Position numbers and translations under genes: made by a program. A DNA stretch of 64,000 nt, from positions 18,994 to 82,993 of the forward strand of contig NZ_NOKT01000036.1 in NCBI RefSeq assembly GCF_002237655.1, in the 5' to 3' direction. This DNA comes from Streptomyces sp. XY006 (lineage in GTDB: Bacteria; Actinomycetota; Actinomycetes; Streptomycetales; Streptomycetaceae). A model generated the notes under the pieces. The model was not told the DNA's origin and did not search any database. It saw nothing but the letters and a program-made list of their open reading frames with translations. Below are positions 1-7,615 of the stretch, piece by piece (position 1 is the first letter of the stretch; each line of letters begins with the position of its first letter).

Positions 1-210
1 CAGCCACAGCACGGAACGCGAGGCGGTCCGGCGGCCCGTGTGCCTCCAACGCTTCGGGTCGCGCTGGGCCGCGGCCGCGATGTCGTCGGCGCACTGGACG
101 AGGGCGGCCTCGACGGCGCGCATGGTGTCGAGGATGTGGAGGCGGACCGGGACGGGCCGGTCGCCGAGCTGGATCTGGTCGGGTTCGAAACCGTCCGCGC
201 CCACGGACAC
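1..210 (-). CDS. Hypothetical protein, 3' end outside window (partial)
   Basis: An open minus-strand frame runs off the left edge without a stop. The best start is a GTG at 210-208. The visible 70 residues are acidic at first (VGADGFEPDQIQLGDRPVPV) and then predict an amphipathic helix (ILDTMRAVEAALVQCADDI). The opposite frame reads as low-complexity Arg/Gly, which favours the minus strand. I do not recognise the family. Because the C-terminus lies outside the window, function and true start are open. Confidence 0.45.
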   Translation of the reverse strand, partial: MSVGADGFEPDQIQLGDRPVPVRLHILDTMRAVEAALVQCADDIAAAAQRDPKRWRHTGRRTASRSVLWL

Positions 211-220
211 CGACCAGTCG

Positions 221-249
221 GAGGCCCCCGGGGAATCCCCGGGGGCCTC
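221..249. terminator. Strong hairpin, 13-bp stem, probable terminator
   Basis: A perfect inverted repeat of 13 bp (GAGGCCCCCGGGG) has a 3-nt loop. It lies 29 bp past the stop of the minus-strand gene ending at 278 and just before the start of the next minus-strand gene. There is no convincing T tract, as is usual in Streptomyces. Confidence 0.6.
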
Positions 250-277
250 TTCCTTCACCGCGTCCCGTCCTGTTCCG

Positions 278-631
278 TCACTGTGTGCCGTCCGGGTCCC
301 CGGGTGGGGGCTCGTGGGCGTGTTTCAGCTCCGAGCGGGCTGCCACCCGGTCGGGGCCGGTGAGTTCGGACCAGTAGCGGTGCGTGCTCACGAACACCGC
401 GAGTTCGTGCTCCCGCCGCCGGAGTTTCTCCACCTCGGCCTGTTCGTCGGCGGTCCAGCCGGGGGAGGCGGGACGTTCCACCTTGCGCCAGCCGTTGTCG
501 TCGCTGAAGCCGTCCAGCGGCTCCACCGACCAGGGAAGTCGCTTCAGAAGGGCCGACAGCTCGGCCCGGACCTGATGGAGTTCCTCCTGACCGGCGAGGA
601 GGTCACTCGGAAAGTCATAGGTCGTAGCCAC
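278..631 (-). CDS. Conserved hypothetical protein, 117 aa
   Basis: A small soluble protein with no signal peptide or membrane segment. It is rich in Glu, Leu and Arg with two predicted helical stretches (about residues 13-35 and 64-80), the second highly charged (EQAEVEKLRRREHELAV). The middle is Trp-rich around PWSVEPLDG. I do not recognise a domain. It is followed by a strong hairpin at 221-249, so it is probably the end of its transcript. The ATG start is followed by a well-behaved acidic N-terminus; no better start is evident. Confidence 0.72.
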   Translation of the reverse strand: MATTYDFPSDLLAGQEELHQVRAELSALLKRLPWSVEPLDGFSDDNGWRKVERPASPGWTADEQAEVEKLRRREHELAVFVSTHRYWSELTGPDRVAARSELKHAHEPPPGDPDGTQ

Positions 632-682
632 GGCCCAATGATACGCCTGTTCGAATTAGCGGAGCGAGTTCCTTCCTGTGGT

Positions 683-1597
683 TCATGCGAACGGGTGTAC
701 CAGCCGCAGCTCGCCCACGACCCGGTCCGTCACCGGGGCCGCGATCCCGTGCCGTGCGGCCGCGCGGAGCAACGCACCGCCGATGGCGTCCAGTTCCAGC
801 GGCCGGCCCGCCTCCGCGTCGCGCTGCATCGACGACTTCGTCGCGGGCGGGAACGCCTCGTAGCGGGCGAGGGCCCGGGCCGGGTCCGACGGGCCGCCGC
901 ACGCCCGGCTGATCGCCGCCGTCTCCTCCACCAGCGCCGTCAGTTCGTCGCGGTGCCGGGTGCGTACCTCCCCGAGGGGGAGGCCGTAGCGGGTGGTCAG
1001 CAGGGCGAAGGGGGCCAGGAACGACATCTTCGCCCACAGGGCCGCCGTCTCGTCGTCCTGGACGTGGGTGGCGGGACCTGCGGCGGCGAGGGCCTCGGCC
1101 AGGGCGTCGAGACGGGCGCGCGGAACGTCCGTACCGGCCAGGTCGATCTCCGCGAAGGGGCTGGTGTGCTCGACGACGCCCGGAGCGGGACGGGTCGACT
1201 CGACCCGGATGACGGCGGGGGCGACCCGGTCGGGGCGGTAACGGGCGCGCAGCGCCGCCGGGTGTTCGACACCGTTCAGGAACGGCACGATCAGGGCGTC
1301 GCCCGCAGCGGCGGCGGGCACGCGCCGCAGGGCCGCGTCGAGGGCGGTGTGCTTGACGGTCACCAGGCAGGCGTCGACCGGTTCGCGCAGCTCGGTACCG
1401 GCCTCGACGCGGGCCGTGAAGTCGCCGAACAGGGCGCTGCGGACCCGGATGCCGTCGGTGCGCAGGGTCTGCGCCGTCTCCTCGCCGGACAGGCAGATCA
1501 CGCGGTGGCCGGCGCGGGAGAGCAGGGCGGCGAGCAGGCCGCCCACGCCACCCGGGCCGAGGACGGCCACGGTCGGTTCGTTCGTGGAGTGCGCCAC
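683..1597 (-). CDS. 2-dehydropantoate 2-reductase family (PanE/ApbA-like) oxidoreductase
   Basis: NAD(P)-dependent ketopantoate-reductase fold, 304 aa. The N-terminal Rossmann loop GPGGVGG is near residues 14-20. The conserved lysine segment (CLVTVKHTAL) is near 95-105, the NGVEHP motif follows, and ALWAKMSF falls at the start of the helical C-terminal domain, which holds the substrate pocket in this family. I chose the GTG at 1597 because GAGAGG lies at ribosome-binding distance upstream; an earlier in-frame start would add an Arg-rich tail unlike the family. Family members reduce ketopantoate for pantothenate/CoA synthesis, but Streptomyces has several paralogues acting on other 2-oxo acids and no pan genes are adjacent, so the substrate is uncertain. 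Confidence 0.88.
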   Translation of the reverse strand: MAHSTNEPTVAVLGPGGVGGLLAALLSRAGHRVICLSGEETAQTLRTDGIRVRSALFGDFTARVEAGTELREPVDACLVTVKHTALDAALRRVPAAAAGDALIVPFLNGVEHPAALRARYRPDRVAPAVIRVESTRPAPGVVEHTSPFAEIDLAGTDVPRARLDALAEALAAAGPATHVQDDETAALWAKMSFLAPFALLTTRYGLPLGEVRTRHRDELTALVEETAAISRACGGPSDPARALARYEAFPPATKSSMQRDAEAGRPLELDAIGGALLRAAARHGIAAPVTDRVVGELRLVHPFA

Positions 1598-1698
1598 GGG
1601 GGTTCCTCTCGTCGGTCGGCCCCGGGATGGTGGCCGCCTCGACGTGATCATGGCAGGAAACGCTGTCGCGGGAGGGGCGGAAGGGCGAGACTGGGGGC

Positions 1699-1932
1699 AT
1701 GTGCCGGAGTATCAAGACGCTTCGTCCGCCCGTGCTGCCCGAAGAGGCCACGGAGGCGGACATCCGCGCTGCCGCGTTGCAGTACGTGCGGAAGGTTTCG
1801 GGCTTCCGAGCGCCCGCCGCTCACAACCAGGAGGTGTTCGACCGCGCCGTGGAGGCCGTCGCGCAGGCCACGGCCGAGCTGCTCGACGGCCTGGAGGTCC
1901 GGGGCGCCGGGGCGGGCCGCCGGGCGGGCTGA
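1699..1932 (+). CDS. DUF2277 family protein, 77 aa
   Basis: The N-terminus MCRSIKTLRPP and the central AALQYVRKVSGFRAP are the hallmarks of the DUF2277 family, small proteins of unknown function common in actinobacteria. A single conserved Cys follows the initiator Met. The C-terminal half is one long helix (HNQEVFDRAVEAVAQATAEL) that could mediate oligomerisation. It is divergent from the PanE-like gene, about 100 bp away. No function can be assigned. Confidence 0.85.
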   Translation: MCRSIKTLRPPVLPEEATEADIRAAALQYVRKVSGFRAPAAHNQEVFDRAVEAVAQATAELLDGLEVRGAGAGRRAG

Positions 1933-2018
1933 GACCTGCCGCCGGGCAGGCCGGGACCCGCTGCCGGGCCGGACGGGAGCCGCCCGGCCGTTCCGCCGGC
2001 CTCGCGGGCCCGCATCCC

Positions 2019-3386
2019 TCATGCCGGTTCCGGCTGTGGCTCCGCTCGGGGGGCCGGGACGGTGGCGCCCTCCCACAGCCGGATGAGGCGCTGGTAGCCG
2101 TAGACCACCGAGGCCATCATCAGCAGCACGAGCGGTCCGGCGAGCCACGGGTACCGGGCCATCTCCAGGGGCGCGAAGCGGTACGCCGTCAGGAGCGCGG
2201 CGAAGACCACGGTGCCGTAGCCGACGAGCAGCACCCCCGCCCGGTCCCAGCCGTGGTCGAACGTGCGCAGCCCGGCCTCGATGGTGTACGCGAACACCAC
2301 ACCGGCGACGAGGTCCACGCCGTAGTGCCAGCCGAAGCCGAGCGTCGCGGCGAGGGTGGCGACCAGCCAGAACGCGCCCGCGAGGCGCAGCGCGCGCGGG
2401 CCCTTGCGGGAGTGGATGAAGATCGCGGTGGCCCACGCCGTGTGCAGGCTGGGCATGCAGTTGCGCGGGGTGATCTCGTCGAAGGGCAGGGGGTGGGGCG
2501 TGGCGACCGGCGGCAGTGTGTGCGGCCACAGGTCGGCCGCCGCCCAGCCCCCGCCCTCGGGGCCGTAGGCGAACATCGGCCCGACCACGGGATAGATCAT
2601 GTAGATCGCCGGCCCGACGAGGCCGATCACCAGGAACGTGCGCACCAGGTGGTGGCGCGGGAAGCGCCGCTCGGCCGCCACATGGCGCAGCTGGTACAGC
2701 GCGACGACGACCGCGGCCACCGCGAGCTGCGCGTAGACGTAGTCGAGGGCGTGCTCACCGACCGGGCCACTGGCCTCAAGGAGCCGGCCCGCCGGCCACG
2801 ACGGGTTGCCCAGGGCGTGATCGGCCATGGCGAGGTACGGGTCGAGGGTGACCGGCAGGGTCTTCGAGGTGATCAGCAGCCAGGTGTCGCCGGTCTTGCG
2901 GCCGGTGACCAGCAGCAGGCCGAGCCCCACGCCCTTCAGCAGCAGGAGGCGTTCCGCCCCGGTGCGGCGGGTGAGGGCGATGACGGCGAGGGCCAGGACG
3001 ACCCACAGGGCGCCGTTGCCGAAGGGGTGGCCGTCCGTCAGGTCGGTGCCGATCGCCCAGCGGACCGTCAGGAAGACGAGGTCGATGCCGAGCGCCGCGC
3101 CCAGGGCGATCAGCCGTTGCCGCCAGGTGAGCACCACCATCGTCAGCGCCATGGCGGCGTACAGCAGGAAGCCCGACTTGGGGGCGTGGATCACTTCGCG
3201 GGCCTGCTGGGTGATCGGCCCGGGTATCCCCAGGTGGTGCGCGACGATCTGGAGCGCGAGGAGGAAGCCCAGGGTGATCACGCCCGCCGTGGCCCACAGC
3301 ACCGCGCGCCGGCGCTGTGGCGCGGCGAGCGCCCCCCGTTCCGTGGGTGTGCTCTCCGAGGCTTCCCGCGACGCCGTTGTCGTCAA
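2019..3386 (-). CDS. PAP2-superfamily integral membrane protein (inositol phosphorylceramide synthase-like)
   Basis: A 455-aa polytopic protein with roughly 10 to 12 hydrophobic segments. The phosphatase/transferase signature is in the second half: RNCMPSLHTAW (catalytic His after PSLH) and GWHYGVDLVAG (second His and Asp). This combination with an extended N-terminal membrane region resembles AUR1/IPC-synthase-type PAP2 proteins, which transfer or remove phosphate groups on lipids at the outer membrane face. The apparent start is a TTG at 3386 with only a weak GGGA upstream, so the start is uncertain. The neighbouring DedA gene is on the same strand 54 bp upstream and suggests a lipid-related pair. 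Confidence 0.88.
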   Translation of the reverse strand: MTTTASREASESTPTERGALAAPQRRRAVLWATAGVITLGFLLALQIVAHHLGIPGPITQQAREVIHAPKSGFLLYAAMALTMVVLTWRQRLIALGAALGIDLVFLTVRWAIGTDLTDGHPFGNGALWVVLALAVIALTRRTGAERLLLLKGVGLGLLLVTGRKTGDTWLLITSKTLPVTLDPYLAMADHALGNPSWPAGRLLEASGPVGEHALDYVYAQLAVAAVVVALYQLRHVAAERRFPRHHLVRTFLVIGLVGPAIYMIYPVVGPMFAYGPEGGGWAAADLWPHTLPPVATPHPLPFDEITPRNCMPSLHTAWATAIFIHSRKGPRALRLAGAFWLVATLAATLGFGWHYGVDLVAGVVFAYTIEAGLRTFDHGWDRAGVLLVGYGTVVFAALLTAYRFAPLEMARYPWLAGPLVLLMMASVVYGYQRLIRLWEGATVPAPRAEPQPEPA

Positions 3387-3439
3387 TGTCCCAGCCGCTT
3401 CCAGGTCTTGGTTCGATCGTGGTGAGGAGTCCGAGCCGG

Positions 3440-4036
3440 CTACGACGGCCTCGGCTCGCGCCGCATCAGGTACGCCGCCCCGGCCCCGCCCGCGAACAGC
3501 GCCCCGACCGACACCGCCGTCCCCAGCCAGCTCGCGCCCAGCCAGTGGGCGCCGAAATAGCCGAGGGCGACGCTGTAGCAGGCCCAGGTCAGGCCGGCCA
3601 GGGCGGACCAGGGGAGGAAGTCGCGGGCGCGCCGGTGCGCGGCACCCGCGCCGAGGGAGACGACCGAGCGGCCGGCGGGAGCGAAGCGGGCGAGGACGAC
3701 GAGCGCGCCGCCGCCCCGGGCGAGTGCCGCGCCGAGACGTTCCTGCGCGGTGGTCAGCCGCCGGGAACGCGACAGGGCCCGCTCCAGCCGGGCGCCGCCG
3801 CGCCAGGCGAGCCGGTAGGCGACCAGGTCACCGAGGACGGAGGCGGTCGCCGCGCACAGGATCAGCACGAGGATGTCGGGCACGTCGGTCGCCGTGCCCG
3901 CTGCCGCCGCCGTGGCCGCCGTGATCACCAGGACACCGCTGGGCAGCACCGGCAGGAACACGTCCAGCAGCACGGACAGGGCGACCACCGCATAGATCCA
4001 TGGGCCGCCGATCAGCGACCCCACCTGCTCCAGCAC
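3440..4036 (-). CDS. DedA family (SNARE-associated/VTT-domain) membrane protein
   Basis: A 198-aa protein with the DedA layout. The first hydrophobic segment (YAVVALSVLLDVFLPVLPSG) carries the family's acidic-Pro re-entrant motif. It is followed by a gap rich in Arg, then the conserved ARFAPAGRSVVSLGAG signature near residues 117-132 and WSALAGLTWACY. DedA proteins are proposed lipid flippases (undecaprenyl phosphate or phosphatidylethanolamine). It lies upstream of the PAP2 gene on the same strand and probably in one transcript. The protein ends in a basic cytoplasmic tail. Confidence 0.85.
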   Translation of the reverse strand: MLEQVGSLIGGPWIYAVVALSVLLDVFLPVLPSGVLVITAATAAAAGTATDVPDILVLILCAATASVLGDLVAYRLAWRGGARLERALSRSRRLTTAQERLGAALARGGGALVVLARFAPAGRSVVSLGAGAAHRRARDFLPWSALAGLTWACYSVALGYFGAHWLGASWLGTAVSVGALFAGGAGAAYLMRREPRPS

Positions 4037-4303
4037 CGCGACTCCCCGTGATCCCCCGTGGGCCAGACCGTGCCGCGATGACGCGGGGGGAGCGGCAGGG
4101 GTGGCCGATGACAGCCATACAGCGTACGCGGGGGTGTGACGGGCGGTTCACGGGGGGCTCGTATGTTCGGTACGGAGTGTTCACCTCGTCCCGGGTCGTC
4201 ACCTTGTCACCCGGCTGCCGCACCCCGGAGGGCGGTGCGCACGGGCGTCCCGTAGCAACGGAGAAGACGCGCGGTCACCTGAGGCCGCACCGGGTGAGGA
4301 ACG

Positions 4304-4834
4304 GTGGAGACGATGCTGGCTGGGATGTGCGCGGGAGCCGTCGCCGCCGCCCTGTTCGCGAGCGGCCCGGGCGGTGCCGGGGGCTGTGTGCTGCGGACGG
4401 AGGCCCGGTTCGCCCCGCCGGGCGCCGCCGAGCGGTCGCCGGCGCTGACCTACGACCGTGCTCTCGTGCCCCCGGGCGCGTGGATCGAGGTCCGCCGGCA
4501 CACGGCACGGGACGGTGCCACGACCGTCCGGCTGAGGGTGACCGGGATGAGGCCCGGGCACGCCTACGGCGTCCACGTGCACGCCCGGCCCTGCGGCGCC
4601 GACCCGCAGGCCGCCGGCGGGCACTACCAGCACCGGCCCTCGGACGATCCGCACGAGGTCGGGCCGCACAACGAGGTCTGGCTGGACTTCACGGCCGACC
4701 GGCACGGCAGGGGCGCGGCGAGCGCCCGGCACCCGTGGGGTTTCCGGCAGGGGGAGGCGTCCTCGGTGGTGCTCCACGACGTGCCGGGCGGCGCGGGAGC
4801 GCGGGTGGCCTGCCTCACGGTGCCGTTCGGCTGA
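4304..4834 (+). CDS. Exported Cu/Zn superoxide dismutase-like protein
   Basis: A 176-aa protein with an N-terminal export signal (hydrophobic AGAVAAALFASG) and a SodC-like beta-barrel. Metal-site motifs are visible: GVHVHARPCG (two Cu His), GGHYQH (bridging His), DPHEVGPHNEVWLDF (Zn region), VVLHDVP (fourth Cu His) and a C-terminal ARVACLTV carrying the usual active-site Arg and disulfide Cys. The loop between the Zn ligands is shorter than in standard SodC, so dismutase activity is likely but not certain. The GTG start at 4304 follows GAGGA at correct spacing. It is transcribed alone, ending at a hairpin (4904-4935) facing doxX. Confidence 0.83.
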   Translation: METMLAGMCAGAVAAALFASGPGGAGGCVLRTEARFAPPGAAERSPALTYDRALVPPGAWIEVRRHTARDGATTVRLRVTGMRPGHAYGVHVHARPCGADPQAAGGHYQHRPSDDPHEVGPHNEVWLDFTADRHGRGAASARHPWGFRQGEASSVVLHDVPGGAGARVACLTVPFG

Positions 4835-4903
4835 GCGGCCGGGAGCGGGCAGCACGCCGGAGGGGCCGCCCCCCGAGGGCCGCGTCCGGTCCGGGCAACG
4901 GGA

Positions 4904-4935
4904 ACGGCGCCTCCCCGAGAACGGGAAGACGCCGT
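4904..4935. terminator. Hairpin between convergent genes, probable bidirectional terminator
   Basis: Imperfect 13-bp arms (ACGGCGCCTCCCC and GGGAAGACGCCGT, 11 of 13 paired) lie around a 6-nt loop, midway between the SOD-like gene and the convergent DoxX gene. Confidence 0.55.
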
Positions 4936-4959
4936 CGGTGTCCGCCGGGCACGGAGGGG

Positions 4960-5412
4960 TCAGACCGCCACCGGTGCCTGGTCGGCCCTCCGCTGCCCCG
5001 GCTCGGCGGCGCCCCGCCTCAGCAGCCGGTCCAGGCCGAACGCGCCGGAGCCCGTGAAGATCAGCAGGAACATGGCCCAGCAGTAGATGGCCGCGCCCTC
5101 GCCGTTGTTCTGGATGGGCCACAGCGCCTCCGGCTGGTGGACCTTGAAGTACGCGTAGGCCATCGCGCCGGAGGAGACGAACGCGGCGACCCGCGTGCCG
5201 AGGCCCAGCAGGACAAGGGTGCCGCCGACGAGTTCGATGACGGCGGCGTACCAGTTCGGCCAGGCGCCGGTCGCGGCCGTGCCGCCCTTGCCGTCCGCGC
5301 CACCGAGGACGCCGAAGAGCGCGACGGCGCCGTGGCAGGCGAACAACAGGCCGATGACGATCCGGAACAGCGCCAGTGCGTAGGGCTGGGCGCCGTTGAG
5401 GCGAGCGGTCAT
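4960..5412 (-). CDS. DoxX family membrane protein
   Basis: A 150-aa, four-helix membrane protein of the DoxX/TQO-small-subunit family. It starts ALALFRIVIGLLFACHGAV and contains the conserved central WPNWYAAVIELVGGTLVLLG, then AAFVSSGAMAYAYFKVHQP and the last helix AIYCWAMFLLIFTGSGAFGLD. The ATG at 5412 is preceded by AAGGAG. Members are linked to thiosulfate:quinone reduction or to redox-stress membrane complexes (in mycobacteria with SodA); the nearby SOD-like gene fits that theme only loosely. A palindrome at 5480-5493 lies in its promoter region. Confidence 0.88.
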   Translation of the reverse strand: MTARLNGAQPYALALFRIVIGLLFACHGAVALFGVLGGADGKGGTAATGAWPNWYAAVIELVGGTLVLLGLGTRVAAFVSSGAMAYAYFKVHQPEALWPIQNNGEGAAIYCWAMFLLIFTGSGAFGLDRLLRRGAAEPGQRRADQAPVAV

Positions 5413-5479
5413 GTGGGGGTCTCCTTCGGTCGGCCGGCCTGGGGAGGGCCGGTCGGGGGACAGAACCGATCGCCCCACG

Positions 5480-5493
5480 TTAGGTCTGCCTAA
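5480..5493. promoter_or_regulatory. Palindrome TTAGGTCTGCCTAA upstream of doxX (operator candidate)
   Basis: TTAGG-N4-CCTAA lies 68 bp upstream of the DoxX start and overlaps the stop codon of the upstream FAD gene. It matches the first 14 bases of a DmdR1/IdeR-type iron box at 11 positions but lacks the rest of the 19-bp site, so it may belong to another regulator. Confidence 0.4.
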
Positions 5494-7505
5494 TAGATGC
5501 TTGCAAGTTCAACATTTGGCCACTGGTTTACCTCTGGTCGCAGCTCAGTGTCGGCCCCCGCCGCACGTAGCGCCCCGCGCGCCACCGCGTCCGCGTCCGA
5601 AAGAGTGACCGAATCCACCCCCGGGCGGGCGCCCGCCGCCGTCACCCAGTGCACGCCCTCCGTCGGCACGCCGAACGCGAACCGTCTTCTGTGAACACCG
5701 TTTTGACGGTCTATCAGATGGTAGGGGCGTGGCGTCACATCCAACCCCCCTGTTTCGTAACGGTCGATGGTGTGCGGGCGGCACTGCCCCGTCCGGAGCA
5801 GACCGGCGAGGAGCGCGTCGGCCGTGTGGCGCAGGTCGGGTTCCGGCAGCCGGGCCTCTATGAGGGTGGTCACAGAGACGGCCGAACCGGGGACGTCCGG
5901 AGAGTCCGCCGTCCAGGCCCCGGCCTCCTCCCTCACCCGCAGCCGCGGTCCGAGCACCTCCACCACCCCCGCCTCCACCAGGGCGGCGAGCTCCTCGATG
6001 CGGCGCCGGGGCGGGCCGATGGACAGGAAGGCGTTCAACGGCGTGTACCAGCGGTCCAGATGATCCCGGCGGGAGGCGCCGGCGAGTCCGCCGTGGTCGA
6101 CGACCAGCCGGAGTTCGTTGCGCAGATCGCGCAGGACGTCGAGGGCCGCCTTCAACGGGCCGTGCACATTGCCCAGGGCGGCCTGCGCGGCGTCCTCGCG
6201 CAGGTACGGCAGCAGCCAGTCGCGCCAGGCGCCCGGACCGGTGAAGTCCCGCCCGGCGTACGGCCGGGAGATCCGCTCCCAGGACCACCGGTCGGCCTCC
6301 GCCACGCCGAACTCGTCGAGCACCAGGGCCTCCCGCGGGTCCCCGTGCGCGACGGCGAGGAAGCGGTCGGTGAACTCCCGCCGCGCGCACTCCGCCTCGC
6401 GCAGCAGGGTGCGGTAGTAGACCGTCTCCACCTCCTTCGCCACCAGCGGCCATATCTCCGCCCGGAAGTCGGGCGCCTCCCCGGAGTCCGCGCGCTTGCG
6501 GAAGCCCGCGATCACCTCGGGCGTGAGGACGAGCGGCACGTGCCGGCCGTAGGGGCCCTTGGCGTTGTCGCCGCGCGCCTGGTACGGCACACCCCGCCGC
6601 GAACCGGCGTACAGCCGCGGCTCCCGCCCGGAGGGGAGGTAGCGCAGGCCCCGTTCGCCGGGTACGAAGCGGCCGCCGCGGCCGGTCGTCAGCAGGGCCA
6701 TGTGGTCGAAGAAGTTCAGTCCGAGGCCGCGCAACAGGACGGGTTCGCCCGGGAGCACGCCGGACAGGTCGACGTCGGCCGGGTTGGCGGGCGGGACGTG
6801 GCGCAGTCCGTGCCGGGCGGCATGGGCCGCGAGGCGTGCCTGGTCCGGGCCGGCGGTGGTCGGCAGATGCCCCTGGGCCAGGACCACCGCGGACAGGCCG
6901 GTCAGGGTGCTGCCGTCGTCGAGGGCGAGGGTCTGGCGGCCGTCGGGGCCGTCGTCGAGGCGGGTCGCGCGGGCCCGGTGCGTCTCGATGCGGACGGCGG
7001 GCGGTGCCAGCCGCACGACCTCGGCGAACACCCACTCCAGATAGCGCCCGTACTCGGCCCGGGCCGGGTACTCGTCCGGGCCCAGCGCGCCGTCCGCCCA
7101 CTCGTACAGGCTCGGACCCGGGCGGATCGGGCCCGAGCAGTCCACACTGTCGTCGGTGAACAGGGTGACCTGGCAGGCCACGGTGTTCATCAGCAGTTCG
7201 GGCGACTGGGCGGTGCGCCAGACACGGCCGGGGCCGGGCGGGTCGGGGTCGATCACATGGACCGTCAGCCGGGCACCGGGAGGCAGGAGTTCCGGGGCGG
7301 AGGCGCACAGGCGTTCAAGGACGCTGGTGCCGCGGGGCCCGGCCCCGACGAGGGCGACGGAGAGCGACCCCGCCGTCCCGAGTGGTGCGGATGCCTCTGC
7401 CGGTGCGGATTCCTCGGGCGACGCAGACAAGGGTGGGGCTCCAGGGCGTGGGGGTGTGCGGGGCGGAGGTCCGCTTGAGGGGAAGCGGACGGTCCGCCTC
7501 ATCAT
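5490..7505 (-). CDS. FAD/NAD(P)-binding protein (NAD_binding_9 family), 671 aa
   Basis: A large flavoprotein. After a Pro/Ser-rich N-terminal tail of about 45 residues comes the dinucleotide loop VALVGAGPRG. This is followed by the family motif DPDPPGPGRVWRT and SPELLMNTVACQ, then a second nucleotide-binding stretch ending SAVVLAQGHLP and LLRGLGLNFFDH. The long C-terminal half includes YRTLLREAECARREF and ends at a TAG within the DoxX operator region. The family contains uncharacterised flavin oxidoreductases related to N-hydroxylating monooxygenases; the substrate is unknown. Start is the first ATG of a tandem ATG pair at 7505; no strong ribosome-binding site is visible, and initiation nearer the Rossmann strand is possible. 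It is 110 bp downstream of phoD on the same strand. Confidence 0.85.
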   Translation of the reverse strand: MMRRTVRFPSSGPPPRTPPRPGAPPLSASPEESAPAEASAPLGTAGSLSVALVGAGPRGTSVLERLCASAPELLPPGARLTVHVIDPDPPGPGRVWRTAQSPELLMNTVACQVTLFTDDSVDCSGPIRPGPSLYEWADGALGPDEYPARAEYGRYLEWVFAEVVRLAPPAVRIETHRARATRLDDGPDGRQTLALDDGSTLTGLSAVVLAQGHLPTTAGPDQARLAAHAARHGLRHVPPANPADVDLSGVLPGEPVLLRGLGLNFFDHMALLTTGRGGRFVPGERGLRYLPSGREPRLYAGSRRGVPYQARGDNAKGPYGRHVPLVLTPEVIAGFRKRADSGEAPDFRAEIWPLVAKEVETVYYRTLLREAECARREFTDRFLAVAHGDPREALVLDEFGVAEADRWSWERISRPYAGRDFTGPGAWRDWLLPYLREDAAQAALGNVHGPLKAALDVLRDLRNELRLVVDHGGLAGASRRDHLDRWYTPLNAFLSIGPPRRRIEELAALVEAGVVEVLGPRLRVREEAGAWTADSPDVPGSAVSVTTLIEARLPEPDLRHTADALLAGLLRTGQCRPHTIDRYETGGLDVTPRPYHLIDRQNGVHRRRFAFGVPTEGVHWVTAAGARPGVDSVTLSDADAVARGALRAAGADTELRPEVNQWPNVELASIY

Positions 7506-7615
7506 GCCGTCGCCGGGAGCGGTAATTGAGGCCGTGGGGAAGGATCGACGTCTGCTGTGACATGCGTCACCAACAGCATGGGCCAGAGCGTCGACAACCG
7601 GGTGGAAAGCGCGAG

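Noticed and set aside
38..2086. Long plus-strand open frame over the left end
   Set aside because: It is Arg/Gly/Pro-rich with no domain and runs antisense to the PanE-like gene and others; GC-rich antisense openness explains it.
4160..4200. Possible PHO box (GTTCACC-like repeats) before the SOD-like gene
   Set aside because: Only one heptamer fits well and the 11-nt periodicity is not kept; not enough for a PhoP site.
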